A stretch of DNA of 64,000 nt from Bacteroidales bacterium (GTDB taxonomy: Bacteria; Bacteroidota; Bacteroidia; Bacteroidales; UBA932): assembly GCA_021371955.1 (NCBI GenBank), contig JAJFVD010000003.1:1-64000 (forward strand), given 5' to 3'. A program made the translations under genes and the position numbers. The notes under the pieces are model-generated. The model did no database searches. It had not been told where the DNA came from and worked only from the letters and a program-made list of their open reading frames with translations. Below, piece by piece: positions 33,939 to 43,372 of this stretch. Numbering within the stretch: position 1 is the stretch's first letter; the number at the start of each line of letters is the position of its first letter.

Positions 33939-36242
33939 ATGAAATGGAACAAAAAGGTATACATATTTTCGGCAATCACGTTGATTGCGGCTATATCAGG
34001 TTTTTTTCTCCTGAAATATACATTACAAAATAAAAATAAAGACGAAGAGGCACCTGCCAGAGTGCTCAAAAGTGTCTATGCCGTTCCTGTTGACGCAATT
34101 GCAGTATATGTTTTCGATGGCCCTCAGACAATTGAAACTTCCTACTACAACCAGAAGAACCTTTTCTCAAAATTTATAAACCGCAGTAATCCCCTTTATA
34201 AGTTTATCAATAAGCTCATTTTTCTGGCAAAAAGCGAAGCTTCATTTAAGGAGCTTGCAGCCTCCGATGCGCTGACATCACTTCATTATTCTTCGAAAGG
34301 AGAAGTTTCCCTGCTTTTCTGCATGAATACCGGACAGGGTAGCCTTGATAATTCACTTCTAATTGAACGTTTAAAGGGAGACACCGAATCTGTAAATAAA
34401 AGAGTACTTGGAGGAGCAGATATCTACAGCTCAAAGGGACTGGATTTTACAATTTACAAAGGATACCTGATTGCTTCAACATCTCCGATACTTGTGGAAT
34501 CTTCTGTAAGGCACCTCAATTCCGGAACGTCTATAATGGATAATCCGGATTTTGAAAAACTGACTAAGGAGAAAATATTAAATAAAACACTGCTGTTTGT
34601 AAACCATCAAAACCTGGGCAAGTTATTCTCCGGGCTTGCAGTGGGAAAATATCTTGGATATGCCGATTTTGCATCTAAATTTTCTGCCTGGAGCGTAATA
34701 GAGGGCGAATTTGAGGATAATCACTACCTTTTCAAAGGAGAACTTTTCAACTTAAAAGGAGTAGGAAACTTTACCAGCAGTTTTGCAAATAAAATTGGCG
34801 GAGATTCAAAGGCTTATGAAATACTGCCTTTCAATACTTTCATCTCTGTCTCAATTCCTGTTGAAGATTTTGACGGTTATATGCTTTCCTACAGAGGATA
34901 CAGAGAGCTTAACAAGCGTCTAAATCCTGAGGCAAACGACAAGGGAAGGGAGTGGTTCCTTTCAAAATACCCTAAGGAAGTGGCAATAGCAGCCATCCCT
35001 TATGGCAGCAATTTTGAGTGGGTATCGCTTGTACGCATGGAGGAACCAACTGGTTTTAAAAAGTTTTTTTCATCGATATTCAGTAAGTCATCTGCGGAAT
35101 TAAAGGACTCAGTTTTAAAATTTGAGAACAAGGGGGTGCTTAAGGAAATTTTCGGTTCGATATTTGATAACTGCAGGGAAGAGAGTTTTTGCATAAAGGG
35201 ACACTGGATGATAATCGGGCCTTCCGATTTAATGAAGGAGTTTGCAAAAGGGAAATTTTTAAATTTTACTATGGCGGATTTCGTTGACCAGACATCTGTT
35301 TCCGGTCGGCTGGACTTAAAAGGAAGTCCTTTAACTATAATGATGAACGCAACAAATTTGCAGGATTCAGTTGCTTCGTTCTTCAAACCTCTTTTGAGAA
35401 AAGATGTGGAGAATGTTTTAAAGCAGGCCAATCTGGAGTTCGCTTCGTTCCGGCTTGTTCCTGAAGATGGCAAACTCAACTTTGAACTTCTCCTTTATGC
35501 CGAACAGCTTGACAAGCTGCCGGCACCTAAAGCGGTCGAGGGAGGAAAGCCAGCGGGATGGGAAAAAGACAGTATAGTAAAAATTCCTGCTGGGCCATTT
35601 GAAGTTAAGAATTTCAATAACGGAGAGATGGAATATCTTATTCAGTTCCCGAATTTTAAACTGCAACTGGCGGATAAAGACAAGAAAGGTATATGGACAG
35701 TTCCATTTTCTACTCCTCTGAGAGGATATGTAGAACAAGTTGACATGTTTGGAAACGGGAAACTGCAAATGCTTTTTGCCAGCGGAAATCAGCTTTTCCT
35801 TCTTGACCGACTCGGGCGTTTTGTGAATCCTTATCCTAAAAAAGTAAATGAGCTCATTCTTTTGGGTCCAAAAGTTTACAAAACCGGAGATAACGGAGAA
35901 TTTGCAATTATGCTTCTGCATACAGACAACACGCTGAGGCTTTATGACAAGGAATGTCGTCCGTTTGAAGCCTGGAGCGATATAACAACAAAGGAAACGA
36001 TTAAAGGATTCCCGGAATTGCTCAAAGTAGGAAAAAACAGATACTGGATTCTTAAAAGTGTGTTAAAGACGAGGATATATACAATTAATGGAATTGAAGT
36101 TACAAGAGAATTAAAAAGGTTTGAGCTTTTGCCAAACACCCCTGTTAAAGTTGTTTCCGACAATGAAGTCATTGTTAAGGTTACAGGAAACAAAAATTAC
36201 AGACTCAATCTTGAGACCGGGGATACCAAAAAAGTAAAATAA
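33939..36242 (+). CDS. Membrane-anchored DUF3352-like protein
   Basis: 767 aa. One N-terminal membrane anchor (about 7-27, VYIFSAITLIAAISGFFLLK) is followed by a large periplasmic region. It resembles DUF3352-type proteins with repeated beta-rich modules: FTIYKGYLIASTSPILVESS, then similar stretches later. The last about 220 residues (from IQFPNFKLQLADKDKKGIWT) look like a beta-propeller-like part. No catalytic motif is visible. It heads a six-gene unit through the S41 protease. The stop overlaps the next start by one base (TAATG). Confidence 0.72.
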   Translation: MKWNKKVYIFSAITLIAAISGFFLLKYTLQNKNKDEEAPARVLKSVYAVPVDAIAVYVFDGPQTIETSYYNQKNLFSKFINRSNPLYKFINKLIFLAKSEASFKELAASDALTSLHYSSKGEVSLLFCMNTGQGSLDNSLLIERLKGDTESVNKRVLGGADIYSSKGLDFTIYKGYLIASTSPILVESSVRHLNSGTSIMDNPDFEKLTKEKILNKTLLFVNHQNLGKLFSGLAVGKYLGYADFASKFSAWSVIEGEFEDNHYLFKGELFNLKGVGNFTSSFANKIGGDSKAYEILPFNTFISVSIPVEDFDGYMLSYRGYRELNKRLNPEANDKGREWFLSKYPKEVAIAAIPYGSNFEWVSLVRMEEPTGFKKFFSSIFSKSSAELKDSVLKFENKGVLKEIFGSIFDNCREESFCIKGHWMIIGPSDLMKEFAKGKFLNFTMADFVDQTSVSGRLDLKGSPLTIMMNATNLQDSVASFFKPLLRKDVENVLKQANLEFASFRLVPEDGKLNFELLLYAEQLDKLPAPKAVEGGKPAGWEKDSIVKIPAGPFEVKNFNNGEMEYLIQFPNFKLQLADKDKKGIWTVPFSTPLRGYVEQVDMFGNGKLQMLFASGNQLFLLDRLGRFVNPYPKKVNELILLGPKVYKTGDNGEFAIMLLHTDNTLRLYDKECRPFEAWSDITTKETIKGFPELLKVGKNRYWILKSVLKTRIYTINGIEVTRELKRFELLPNTPVKVVSDNEVIVKVTGNKNYRLNLETGDTKKVK

Positions 36243-36508
36243 TGGAAGGATTTATTACATTTATAGCTGTTACGGTAATTATTTTCTGGCTAATCGCCAG
36301 ATTGGGACCACTCTTACTGCGTTGGTGGATTAAGAAAAAATTCGGGAAATTCATGGACCCGAACCAATCGGGATTTTCTGATTCAAATACAATAAGGGAA
36401 GAGGGAGAAACAATTATAAGCGGCAACAAGCCAAGAGAAAAGGTTGTAGACAATTCTGTTGGTGAATATGTCGATTACGAAGAGAGCAAAGAGAGTAAAG
36501 AAAATTAA
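36242..36508 (+). CDS. DUF4834 family small membrane protein
   Basis: 88 aa. One N-terminal membrane segment (about 4-28) ends in LLLRWWIKKKFG, followed by an acidic cytosolic tail with a C-terminal VDYEESKESKEN. This fits DUF4834, a small Bacteroidota-specific family of unknown function. It overlaps the upstream gene by one base and is 3 nt from the ABC transporter start, so it is probably translated together with both. Confidence 0.82.
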   Translation: MEGFITFIAVTVIIFWLIARLGPLLLRWWIKKKFGKFMDPNQSGFSDSNTIREEGETIISGNKPREKVVDNSVGEYVDYEESKESKEN

Positions 36509-36511
36509 ACG

Positions 36512-38338
36512 ATGAAGACATTTTTAAGACTACTGGCTTATGCTAAGCCATACAGACACTACTGGCCGGCCTATATGATATTGAGCATTATGTCACTGGT
36601 TTTTGGAATTGTTAATTTTGCTCTGTTCAAACCGCTTCTTACAGTATTGTTTCAGCCGGAAACTGTAAATACAATTGCGGGTTTACCGCCGTTTTCCCTT
36701 TCATTTGACTATTTTAATACTGTTTTCCAGTATTATCTTGGGAAGATAATGTTCACAAACGGAATTTTGCAGGGCCTTGCATTTATATGCGCTTTCCTTG
36801 TATTGTTTACATTCCTCACAGACTTCATAAAGTATCTCTCTCAAAAGATTCTTGTAAGAATGAGGGTTACTATAATGCAAAGAATAAGGGATGCTCTTTT
36901 TGTGAAAATATCGGCTCTCCATGTCGGATACTTTAACAATAAAAGAAAAGGGGATATTCTTTCAAGCATTTCAAACGATGTAACGGAGGTTCAGAATAGT
37001 GTTGCAAACAGCTTCCATGTGATATTCAGGGATCCTCTTCAGGTTCTGGGTTTTCTTGGTGCTCTTTTTTATATGTCGCCCAAGCTCACGCTTGTAACCA
37101 TTATCACCTTGCCAATATCTGCTTTTATAATAACAAGAATCACAAGGACACTCCGCAGAGGAGCAACTGATACACAAATGCTCATCGGAAGAATACTCAG
37201 CCAGTTTGAGGAGGCTATTTCCGGAGCAAGGATTATCAAGGCGTTTAATGCACAGGGATACGTAAGGAAAGCTTTTTCAAAGACAAACGACGCCCACAAG
37301 ATGTCAAGTAAGAAGATGTTCTACCGGCAGGAGATGGCAAGCCCTTTTTCTGAGTTCTTCGGAATCTCAATAGCCGTTGGTATTCTTTTTTTTGCAGGCT
37401 ATCTTCAGATAAATGGAAAACTTGGGATGGATATGCCAAGTCTCATGGTTTATATTGCTTTCTACTGGAAAGTGCTTGAACCGGCTAAATCGATATCAAA
37501 TACATATGCTCTCATACAAAGAGGTCTGGTTTCCGGAGAGAGGATATTTGCCATACTTGATGAAAAAATTGCTATTACGAAAGCAGATAATCCGGTTCCC
37601 ATAAAGGAATTTAAGGATTGCATTGAATTTAGCGATGTTAATTTCAAATACGGAAACGAACCTGTATTGAGAGATATTAACATGAAGATTGGCAAAGGGA
37701 AAATGATAGCTCTGGTTGGGCCGTCCGGTGCAGGGAAATCCACGCTGGCAGACCTTCTCCCGAGGTATTACGACGTGACTTCAGGTTCTATTACCATTGA
37801 TGGAATTGATATTCGTCAGTATTCTCCAAAAGACTTAATAGGACTGATGGGTATAGTTACACAGGAAGCCATTCTGTTTAACGATACGGTTTTTAATAAT
37901 ATAACATTCGGCCTGGAAAATGTAAAGGAAGAAGACGTTATTAAAGCAGCTCAAATAGCAAATGCACATGAGTTTGTCTCACAGATGGAACAGGGATATC
38001 AGACAAATATTGGAGACAGGGGAGGGAAGCTGTCCGGAGGACAGCGCCAGCGTCTTGCAATCGCCAGGGCGGTACTTAAAAATCCTCCGATTCTTATTCT
38101 TGATGAAGCCACTTCTGCTTTGGATACAGAAAGCGAAAGGCTTGTTCAGGAGGCTCTTACAAACCTCATGAAAAACAGAACATCAATTGTAATTGCCCAC
38201 CGCCTGTCTACTATTCAGCATGCCGACGAGATTGTTGTGCTTAAAGAGGGGCGGATTGTCGAAGCAGGTAATCATGCGGAATTAATCCAGCAAAAAGGAT
38301 TGTATTCACATTTGTGCAAGCTTCAAACGTTTGAATAA
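36512..38338 (+). CDS. ABC exporter, MsbA-like (fused permease and ATPase)
   Basis: 608 aa. Six membrane segments occupy about 1-330, and the ATPase the rest: Walker A GPSGAGKST (about 405), Q-loop VTQEAILFND, signature LSGGQRQRLAIARA, Walker B ILILDEATSALD, and switch His in IAHRLSTI. A homodimer is expected in the inner membrane. Lipid A core flipping is one possibility because of MsbA likeness, and the neighbour is an acyl-CoA synthetase, but multidrug or lipid export cannot be told apart by sequence. Confidence 0.9.
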   Translation: MKTFLRLLAYAKPYRHYWPAYMILSIMSLVFGIVNFALFKPLLTVLFQPETVNTIAGLPPFSLSFDYFNTVFQYYLGKIMFTNGILQGLAFICAFLVLFTFLTDFIKYLSQKILVRMRVTIMQRIRDALFVKISALHVGYFNNKRKGDILSSISNDVTEVQNSVANSFHVIFRDPLQVLGFLGALFYMSPKLTLVTIITLPISAFIITRITRTLRRGATDTQMLIGRILSQFEEAISGARIIKAFNAQGYVRKAFSKTNDAHKMSSKKMFYRQEMASPFSEFFGISIAVGILFFAGYLQINGKLGMDMPSLMVYIAFYWKVLEPAKSISNTYALIQRGLVSGERIFAILDEKIAITKADNPVPIKEFKDCIEFSDVNFKYGNEPVLRDINMKIGKGKMIALVGPSGAGKSTLADLLPRYYDVTSGSITIDGIDIRQYSPKDLIGLMGIVTQEAILFNDTVFNNITFGLENVKEEDVIKAAQIANAHEFVSQMEQGYQTNIGDRGGKLSGGQRQRLAIARAVLKNPPILILDEATSALDTESERLVQEALTNLMKNRTSIVIAHRLSTIQHADEIVVLKEGRIVEAGNHAELIQQKGLYSHLCKLQTFE

Positions 38339-38353
38339 TATTTTTAGCCAAAA

Positions 38354-40015
38354 ATGGAAAATTCAGTAAACCAGATTCTTGAGAAAAGTTTTAAGGAAAA
38401 TTGGGATTATCCTGCACTTTCTGATTATAAAGGAATTACTCTTCATTACAGAGACGTTGCCCGCAGGATTGAGAAGCTTCACATAGTCTTTGAACTTTGC
38501 GGGGTAAAAAAGGGAGACAAAGTATCAATATGTTCTAAAAATCAGGCGAACTGGGGAGTCGTATTTCTTGCTACAATTACTTATGGAGCTGTAGCCGTAC
38601 CAATACTTCACGAATTTAAACCCGGCAATATTCATCATATTGTAACGCATTCCGATTCAAGAATCATGTTTGTGGGAGATGTTATATGGGAGCAACTATT
38701 GGAGTCGGAGATGCTTTCACTTGAAGCTGTTATACAAATATCCGATTTCTCGATTCTTTTTGCCAGAGACGAGAAGGTTATTGAGATAAGAGAGCACCTG
38801 AATGAATTGTTCGGAAAAAAATATCCTAAGAACTTTAGACCGGAACATATTCATTATCACGTTGATTCTCCTGAGGAGCTATCGATGATTAACTATACAT
38901 CGGGAACAACCGGTTTTTCAAAGGGAGTCATGATACCATACAGAGCCGTAAGGTCTAATATCGACTTTGCAAAGAAGGTTCACCCTCAGCTTAACAATAC
39001 CTCTAATGTGGTATCAATGTTGCCAACGGCACACATGTATGGTATGATGTTTGAGTTTTTGTTCGAAATGTGTGTAGGTGCGCATGTGCATTTTCTGACA
39101 AGAGTTCCGAGTCCGAAAATAATAATGGAGGCATTTGCAGAGATTAAGCCGGATATAATTATTGCTGTACCACTTATTATTGAGAAGATTTATAAAAAGA
39201 AACTGCAGCCTATTATTAATAAAACTGCGATAAGAGTATTACTCAGGCTGCCGGTTGTTGATCAGAAAATTCAGAAGAAAATTCTGGCGGAACTTGTCAA
39301 TACATTTGGCGGTAAATTTAAAGAGGTTATTGTAGGTGGGGCAGCATTCAATAAAGATGCGGAAGCCTTTTTCCGGAAAATTGGTTTCCCTTTTACAGTG
39401 GGATACGGAATGACAGAATGTGCTCCCATAATTGCGTATGCACCGTGGGACGAAACAAGGCTTTATTCCTGCGGAAAGGCTACACCGGGGATGCAGATAA
39501 AAATTGATTCATCGGACCCGGTTAATATTCCCGGAGAGATATTATGCAAAGGGAAGAATGTAATGCTCGGTTACTACAAAAATCAGGAGGCTACAAATTC
39601 CTCGTTTACAAGTGATGGATGGATGAGAACGGGAGATATCGGTGTTATTGACAAAGACGGATTCCTGTATATCCGCGGGAGATCGAAAAGCATGATTCTT
39701 GGCCCTTCCGGACAAAATATTTATCCCGAAGAGATTGAGAGCTCAATAAATAACATGCCTTATGTAATAGAATCGCTTGTCGTTGAAGATTATGGCATAC
39801 TGCAGGCTCTTATCTATCCCGATTTTGAGCAGGCTGAGAATGATGGCTTGTCTCAAACCGATCTTGAGAGAAAAATGGAAGAAAACATTGCTTCCGTTAA
39901 TGAAGAACTACCGAACTACTGCAAAATAGCAAGTACAAAAATTTTCCCTGAAGAGTTTGAAAAAACTCCGAAAAAAAGTATAAAGAGATTCCTTTATCAA
40001 AGAACACAAGACTAA
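38354..40015 (+). CDS. AMP-forming long-chain acyl-CoA synthetase
   Basis: 553 aa. The adenylate-forming P-loop is INYTSGTTGFSKGVM (about 178-192), followed by VGYGMTECAPIIAY (about 350), and DGWMRTGDIGVIDKDGFLYI near 420, with the hinge just after. It activates a fatty acid with ATP to acyl-AMP and then acyl-CoA; the acyl acceptor could also be a carrier protein. Substrate is not readable. It follows the ABC exporter by 15 nt and precedes a deaminase gene by 3 nt. Confidence 0.9.
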   Translation: MENSVNQILEKSFKENWDYPALSDYKGITLHYRDVARRIEKLHIVFELCGVKKGDKVSICSKNQANWGVVFLATITYGAVAVPILHEFKPGNIHHIVTHSDSRIMFVGDVIWEQLLESEMLSLEAVIQISDFSILFARDEKVIEIREHLNELFGKKYPKNFRPEHIHYHVDSPEELSMINYTSGTTGFSKGVMIPYRAVRSNIDFAKKVHPQLNNTSNVVSMLPTAHMYGMMFEFLFEMCVGAHVHFLTRVPSPKIIMEAFAEIKPDIIIAVPLIIEKIYKKKLQPIINKTAIRVLLRLPVVDQKIQKKILAELVNTFGGKFKEVIVGGAAFNKDAEAFFRKIGFPFTVGYGMTECAPIIAYAPWDETRLYSCGKATPGMQIKIDSSDPVNIPGEILCKGKNVMLGYYKNQEATNSSFTSDGWMRTGDIGVIDKDGFLYIRGRSKSMILGPSGQNIYPEEIESSINNMPYVIESLVVEDYGILQALIYPDFEQAENDGLSQTDLERKMEENIASVNEELPNYCKIASTKIFPEEFEKTPKKSIKRFLYQRTQD

Positions 40016-40018
40016 AAT

Positions 40019-40438
40019 ATGACTGACAAACAGATTCAATTTGACAAAAGTTACCTTGACATGGCTGAGGTGTGGTCAAAAAATTCTTATTGCAAAAGAA
40101 GACAGGTAGGAGCACTGCTTGTTAAGAATAAAATGATAATTTCGGACGGATACAACGGAACTCCATCGGGTTTTGAAAATATCTGCGAAGATGAGACCGG
40201 TCATACGAAACCTTATGTATTGCACGCAGAAGCGAATGCAATTACAAAGGTGGCAAAATCGGGAAACAGCAGCGAAGATGCAACAATGTACGTGACAACT
40301 GCACCTTGTCTGGAGTGTTCTAAACTTATTATCCAGGCCGGAATAAAGAGGCTTGTGTATAGGGACAGCTACAGGATTACCGATGGAATTGACCTGCTGA
40401 GAAAGGTTGGAATTGAGGTTGTAAATTTATCTGAATAA
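40019..40438 (+). CDS. dCMP deaminase family protein
   Basis: 139 aa. The zinc site is His69-Ala-Glu71 (LHAEANA) with Cys97 and Cys100 (APCLEC). The text NGTPSGFENICEDETG matches the dCMP deaminase family, including its second-metal/allosteric loop. It would turn dCMP to dUMP for dTMP synthesis; a ComE-type or other cytidine-like substrate is possible. It is embedded between the acyl-CoA synthetase (3 nt) and the S41 protease (6 nt). Confidence 0.92.
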   Translation: MTDKQIQFDKSYLDMAEVWSKNSYCKRRQVGALLVKNKMIISDGYNGTPSGFENICEDETGHTKPYVLHAEANAITKVAKSGNSSEDATMYVTTAPCLECSKLIIQAGIKRLVYRDSYRITDGIDLLRKVGIEVVNLSE

Positions 40439-40444
40439 TTACAG

Positions 40445-42037
40445 ATGAGAGAATTTAAAGAGAAGTTGAGGAATAATCGCTGGCCGCTGTTTTTTGCCAT
40501 ATTAATCATTTCGGTTCTTGCAATAAGATATTATAGCAATATTCGGGAGAGAAATGAACTGGCTGTAAAAGCGGGAAACTGGGACAAGCTTATGCTCGTT
40601 ATGAAGCAGATTGATGAAAATTATGTTGATTCAATTAAATATGATGAGATAACAGAAACTGCAATTCCGCTTATTCTTGAGAGCCTTGACCCTCACTCTG
40701 TCTATCTTCCTCCAAAAGAGCTTATGTCTGCAGAAGAGGAGCTTGAAGGAAATTTTGACGGCATTGGGGTTCAGTTTAATGTTCCTAATGATACTGCAAT
40801 TATTATTCAGGTTATTGCCGGCGGACCATCCGAAAGAGCAGGGGTTTTATCCGGGGACAGAATCGTGAAAGTGGGAGAGAAGGTTGTTGCAGGGGTTAAA
40901 CTTGACCAGGACACACTAGTGGGCATGCTCAAAGGGAAATCCGGTTCAATGGTCAGGCTTGGTTTAAAAAGAGGCAGTTCTAATAAACTTCTGTATCTGG
41001 ATATAAAAAGAGACAGAATACCGGTTAAAAGTATAGATGTAAGTTATATGGCCAACGATACGCTTGGCTATATAAAATTGTCCAAGTTCTCACGCACGAG
41101 TCATAAAGAGTTTCTTGAAGCGATAAAAGAACTTAAGAAAAAAGGCATGAAGAGTCTCATCTTTGACCTGAGGGGCAACACAGGAGGATATCTGGATCAG
41201 GCACTTTTATTGTCAAATGAATTTCTTTTAAAGGATAATCTTATTGTTTACATGCAGGGGAAGCATCGTAAAAGAGAAGATTTTCATGCAGATGGAAGGG
41301 GAACCTGCAGAAATATAGGTCTCAAGGTTCTTATCGACGAAGGATCTGCATCTTCCAGTGAAATTTTTGCCGGTGCAATTCAGGATAACGACAGAGGTGT
41401 TATAATTGGCAGAAGGTCATTCGGAAAAGGTCTGGTTCAGGAACCAATATACTTTACAGACAAATCAGGAATAAGACTCACCGTTGCAAGATTTTATACC
41501 CCTACCGGAAGGTCAATACAGAAACCATACTCGAAAGATTATCGGAACGACATTATAGAAAGGTTCAGACATGGAGAAATGTCTGTTGCAGACAGTATTA
41601 AGAAAGACAAATCGCTAATGTTCAAAACGCCTAAGGGTAAAATAGTATATGGCGGCGGCGGAATAACTCCAGATATTTTTGTAGGCATTGACACCTCGGG
41701 AGTTAACGATTTCCTGATAAAATCAAATGAACAGGGCGTTGTTTTTCGTTTTAGTTCTCAAATGGCAGATATATATCGCGAGCGTTTAAGGAAAATCCAA
41801 AACCTCGAAAGCCTTAATCTATTCTTTGAATCTATAGGATACGAAAAAATGTTTCTGAATTTTGCATCAGCTGCCAAACTTGTTCCAACCAGCGGTCAAT
41901 GGAAGCAGTGCAAGGGAATTATACTTACTCAGGTGAGAGCTCTTGTTGGCAGATATACGCCAATGGATGACAATGCATTCTATCCGATAATGTCTGAAAT
42001 AGACAAAGTGATTCAGATTGCTAAAAAATCTGAATAA
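40445..42037 (+). CDS. S41 carboxy-terminal processing protease
   Basis: 530 aa. An N-terminal membrane anchor (about 13-28), a PDZ domain (about 95-175; IAGGPSERAGVLSGDRIVKV) and the S41 protease domain can be read. Catalytic Ser303 lies in GSASSSEIFAG and the base Lys328 in RRSFGKGLVQEP. Such proteases clip C-termini of periplasmic proteins or signal factors. The C-terminal 130 residues are an extra region of Bacteroidota members. Its stop is separated by one base from the convergent TonB-like gene. Confidence 0.95.
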   Translation: MREFKEKLRNNRWPLFFAILIISVLAIRYYSNIRERNELAVKAGNWDKLMLVMKQIDENYVDSIKYDEITETAIPLILESLDPHSVYLPPKELMSAEEELEGNFDGIGVQFNVPNDTAIIIQVIAGGPSERAGVLSGDRIVKVGEKVVAGVKLDQDTLVGMLKGKSGSMVRLGLKRGSSNKLLYLDIKRDRIPVKSIDVSYMANDTLGYIKLSKFSRTSHKEFLEAIKELKKKGMKSLIFDLRGNTGGYLDQALLLSNEFLLKDNLIVYMQGKHRKREDFHADGRGTCRNIGLKVLIDEGSASSSEIFAGAIQDNDRGVIIGRRSFGKGLVQEPIYFTDKSGIRLTVARFYTPTGRSIQKPYSKDYRNDIIERFRHGEMSVADSIKKDKSLMFKTPKGKIVYGGGGITPDIFVGIDTSGVNDFLIKSNEQGVVFRFSSQMADIYRERLRKIQNLESLNLFFESIGYEKMFLNFASAAKLVPTSGQWKQCKGIILTQVRALVGRYTPMDDNAFYPIMSEIDKVIQIAKKSE

Positions 42038-42038
42038 T

Positions 42039-42749
42039 TTATTGTGCAATAAATCTGTAGACTATCTCTCCGACTTGCTTCTCCGGAGAAGAGGCTGACG
42101 CGGTAAAACGTGATGATTTTGCAGCGCGTATAGCAAATTCACGAAGACAGGCATCCGGTGAAGAGGCATTCTCTATTACAGAAGCTCCAATAACATACCC
42201 CTTTCTGTTTACATATATTGCCACACTCACGTCTCCGCCTCCAATACATTTATATACCGGAATAGGGAGTGATGTTGCTTTGCGGTTTTCAAGGGAATAT
42301 GAGATTACGGACGGGCCTTTGTAGGTTTCCTTTTTTACCTCATTAACTTTTGTGGTGCTTGCGGGTTCATCTGTCCCCTGGTTTGCTTCTGCCTCTCTTT
42401 TTGACGCATTAAGCTTTTCCTGAAGCGCTTTGGCCTCTTCGTAAACCTGATTCGGATTTTTAAAGCGGTCGTCTTTAAGACGGCTGCCTTTCTGGGAAGC
42501 ATCAACAACTGCATTCCTCACCGGTGTTTTACGTCCGGCTATGATATCATCCAGCTCTTTGCTCACATCCTCCTTGAGCTGAGCTTCTTTCGCCAGTTGT
42601 TCTGTCTCTTCCTGTTTGGTAAAGTCAAGAACAAAAGAGACCTCCTCACGAAGCGTAAAACCTATTTTCGTGAGGAGAAATATGATTAATACGGCCAGAT
42701 GGACTGCTATCGTAAGATAGAGGCCCGCGTTATTTTCTCTTTTGAACAT
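42039..42749 (-). CDS. TonB-like energy transducer family protein
   Basis: 236 aa. One membrane segment (about 9-27), a charged helical linker (about 45-140, rich in Glu, Lys and Ala), and a C-terminal domain of about 80 residues that looks like the TonB C-terminal fold: GGGDVSVAIYVNRKGYVIGA, then ASSPDACLREFAIRAAKSSRF. The linker lacks the proline-rich stretch of classic TonB. It lies in an operon with asnS and udk, overlapping udk by one base, not with exbB/exbD, which are at 47677-49936. Confidence 0.75.
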   Translation of the reverse strand: MFKRENNAGLYLTIAVHLAVLIIFLLTKIGFTLREEVSFVLDFTKQEETEQLAKEAQLKEDVSKELDDIIAGRKTPVRNAVVDASQKGSRLKDDRFKNPNQVYEEAKALQEKLNASKREAEANQGTDEPASTTKVNEVKKETYKGPSVISYSLENRKATSLPIPVYKCIGGGDVSVAIYVNRKGYVIGASVIENASSPDACLREFAIRAAKSSRFTASASSPEKQVGEIVYRFIAQ

Positions 42750-43366
42750 TATCTCTTTTTGAGTGCCTTTTCAATAGTCGCAAATAATATATTAATTGCA
42801 ACCTGATTATGGCCACCCTGTGGGATTATAATATCGGCATATCTTTTACTCGGCTCAATAAACTGAAGGTGCATGGGCTTAACGGTTTTCTCGTATCTTT
42901 CCAGCACCTTATCAATTGTCCGTCCTCTTTCTATATTATCCCTGGTTATTACCCGCCCGAGTCTGTCATCGGCATCAGCATCAACAAAAACCTTTATATC
43001 CAGACAATTTCTCAACTCTGCACAGGTAAATATGAGGATTCCCTCAACAATAACTATGTGGGCCGGGTTTACTTTAACAGTTTCTGTAGATGAGCGGGAA
43101 CATGTCAGATAGGAATAAATAGGCTGGTTAATGGTCTTGCCCGCTTTCAAATCTTTGATGTGCTTGACCAGCAGTTTAAAATCTATTGAATCCGGATGGT
43201 CAAAGTTTAGTTCCAGTCGTTCTTCCAGAGGAAGATGGCTATTGTCCTTATAATAGGAGTCCTGCGGTATAACAACGACTTCTTCAACTGCCAGTTGTTT
43301 TGTAATCTCTTTTACAACTGTTGTTTTACCTGAACCGGTACCTCCGGCTATTCCAATTATCAGCAT
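42749..43366 (-). CDS. udk: Uridine kinase
   Basis: 205 aa, standard Udk length. Walker A is GGTGSGKTT (8-16), then IPQDSYYKDNSHLP and FDHPDSIDFKLL, and VEGILIFTCAELR, all diagnostic. It phosphorylates uridine and cytidine to their monophosphates in pyrimidine salvage. It sits 6 nt downstream of asnS and overlaps the TonB-like gene by one base. Confidence 0.97.
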   Translation of the reverse strand: MLIIGIAGGTGSGKTTVVKEITKQLAVEEVVVIPQDSYYKDNSHLPLEERLELNFDHPDSIDFKLLVKHIKDLKAGKTINQPIYSYLTCSRSSTETVKVNPAHIVIVEGILIFTCAELRNCLDIKVFVDADADDRLGRVITRDNIERGRTIDKVLERYEKTVKPMHLQFIEPSKRYADIIIPQGGHNQVAINILFATIEKALKKR

Positions 43367-43372
43367 ATATTT

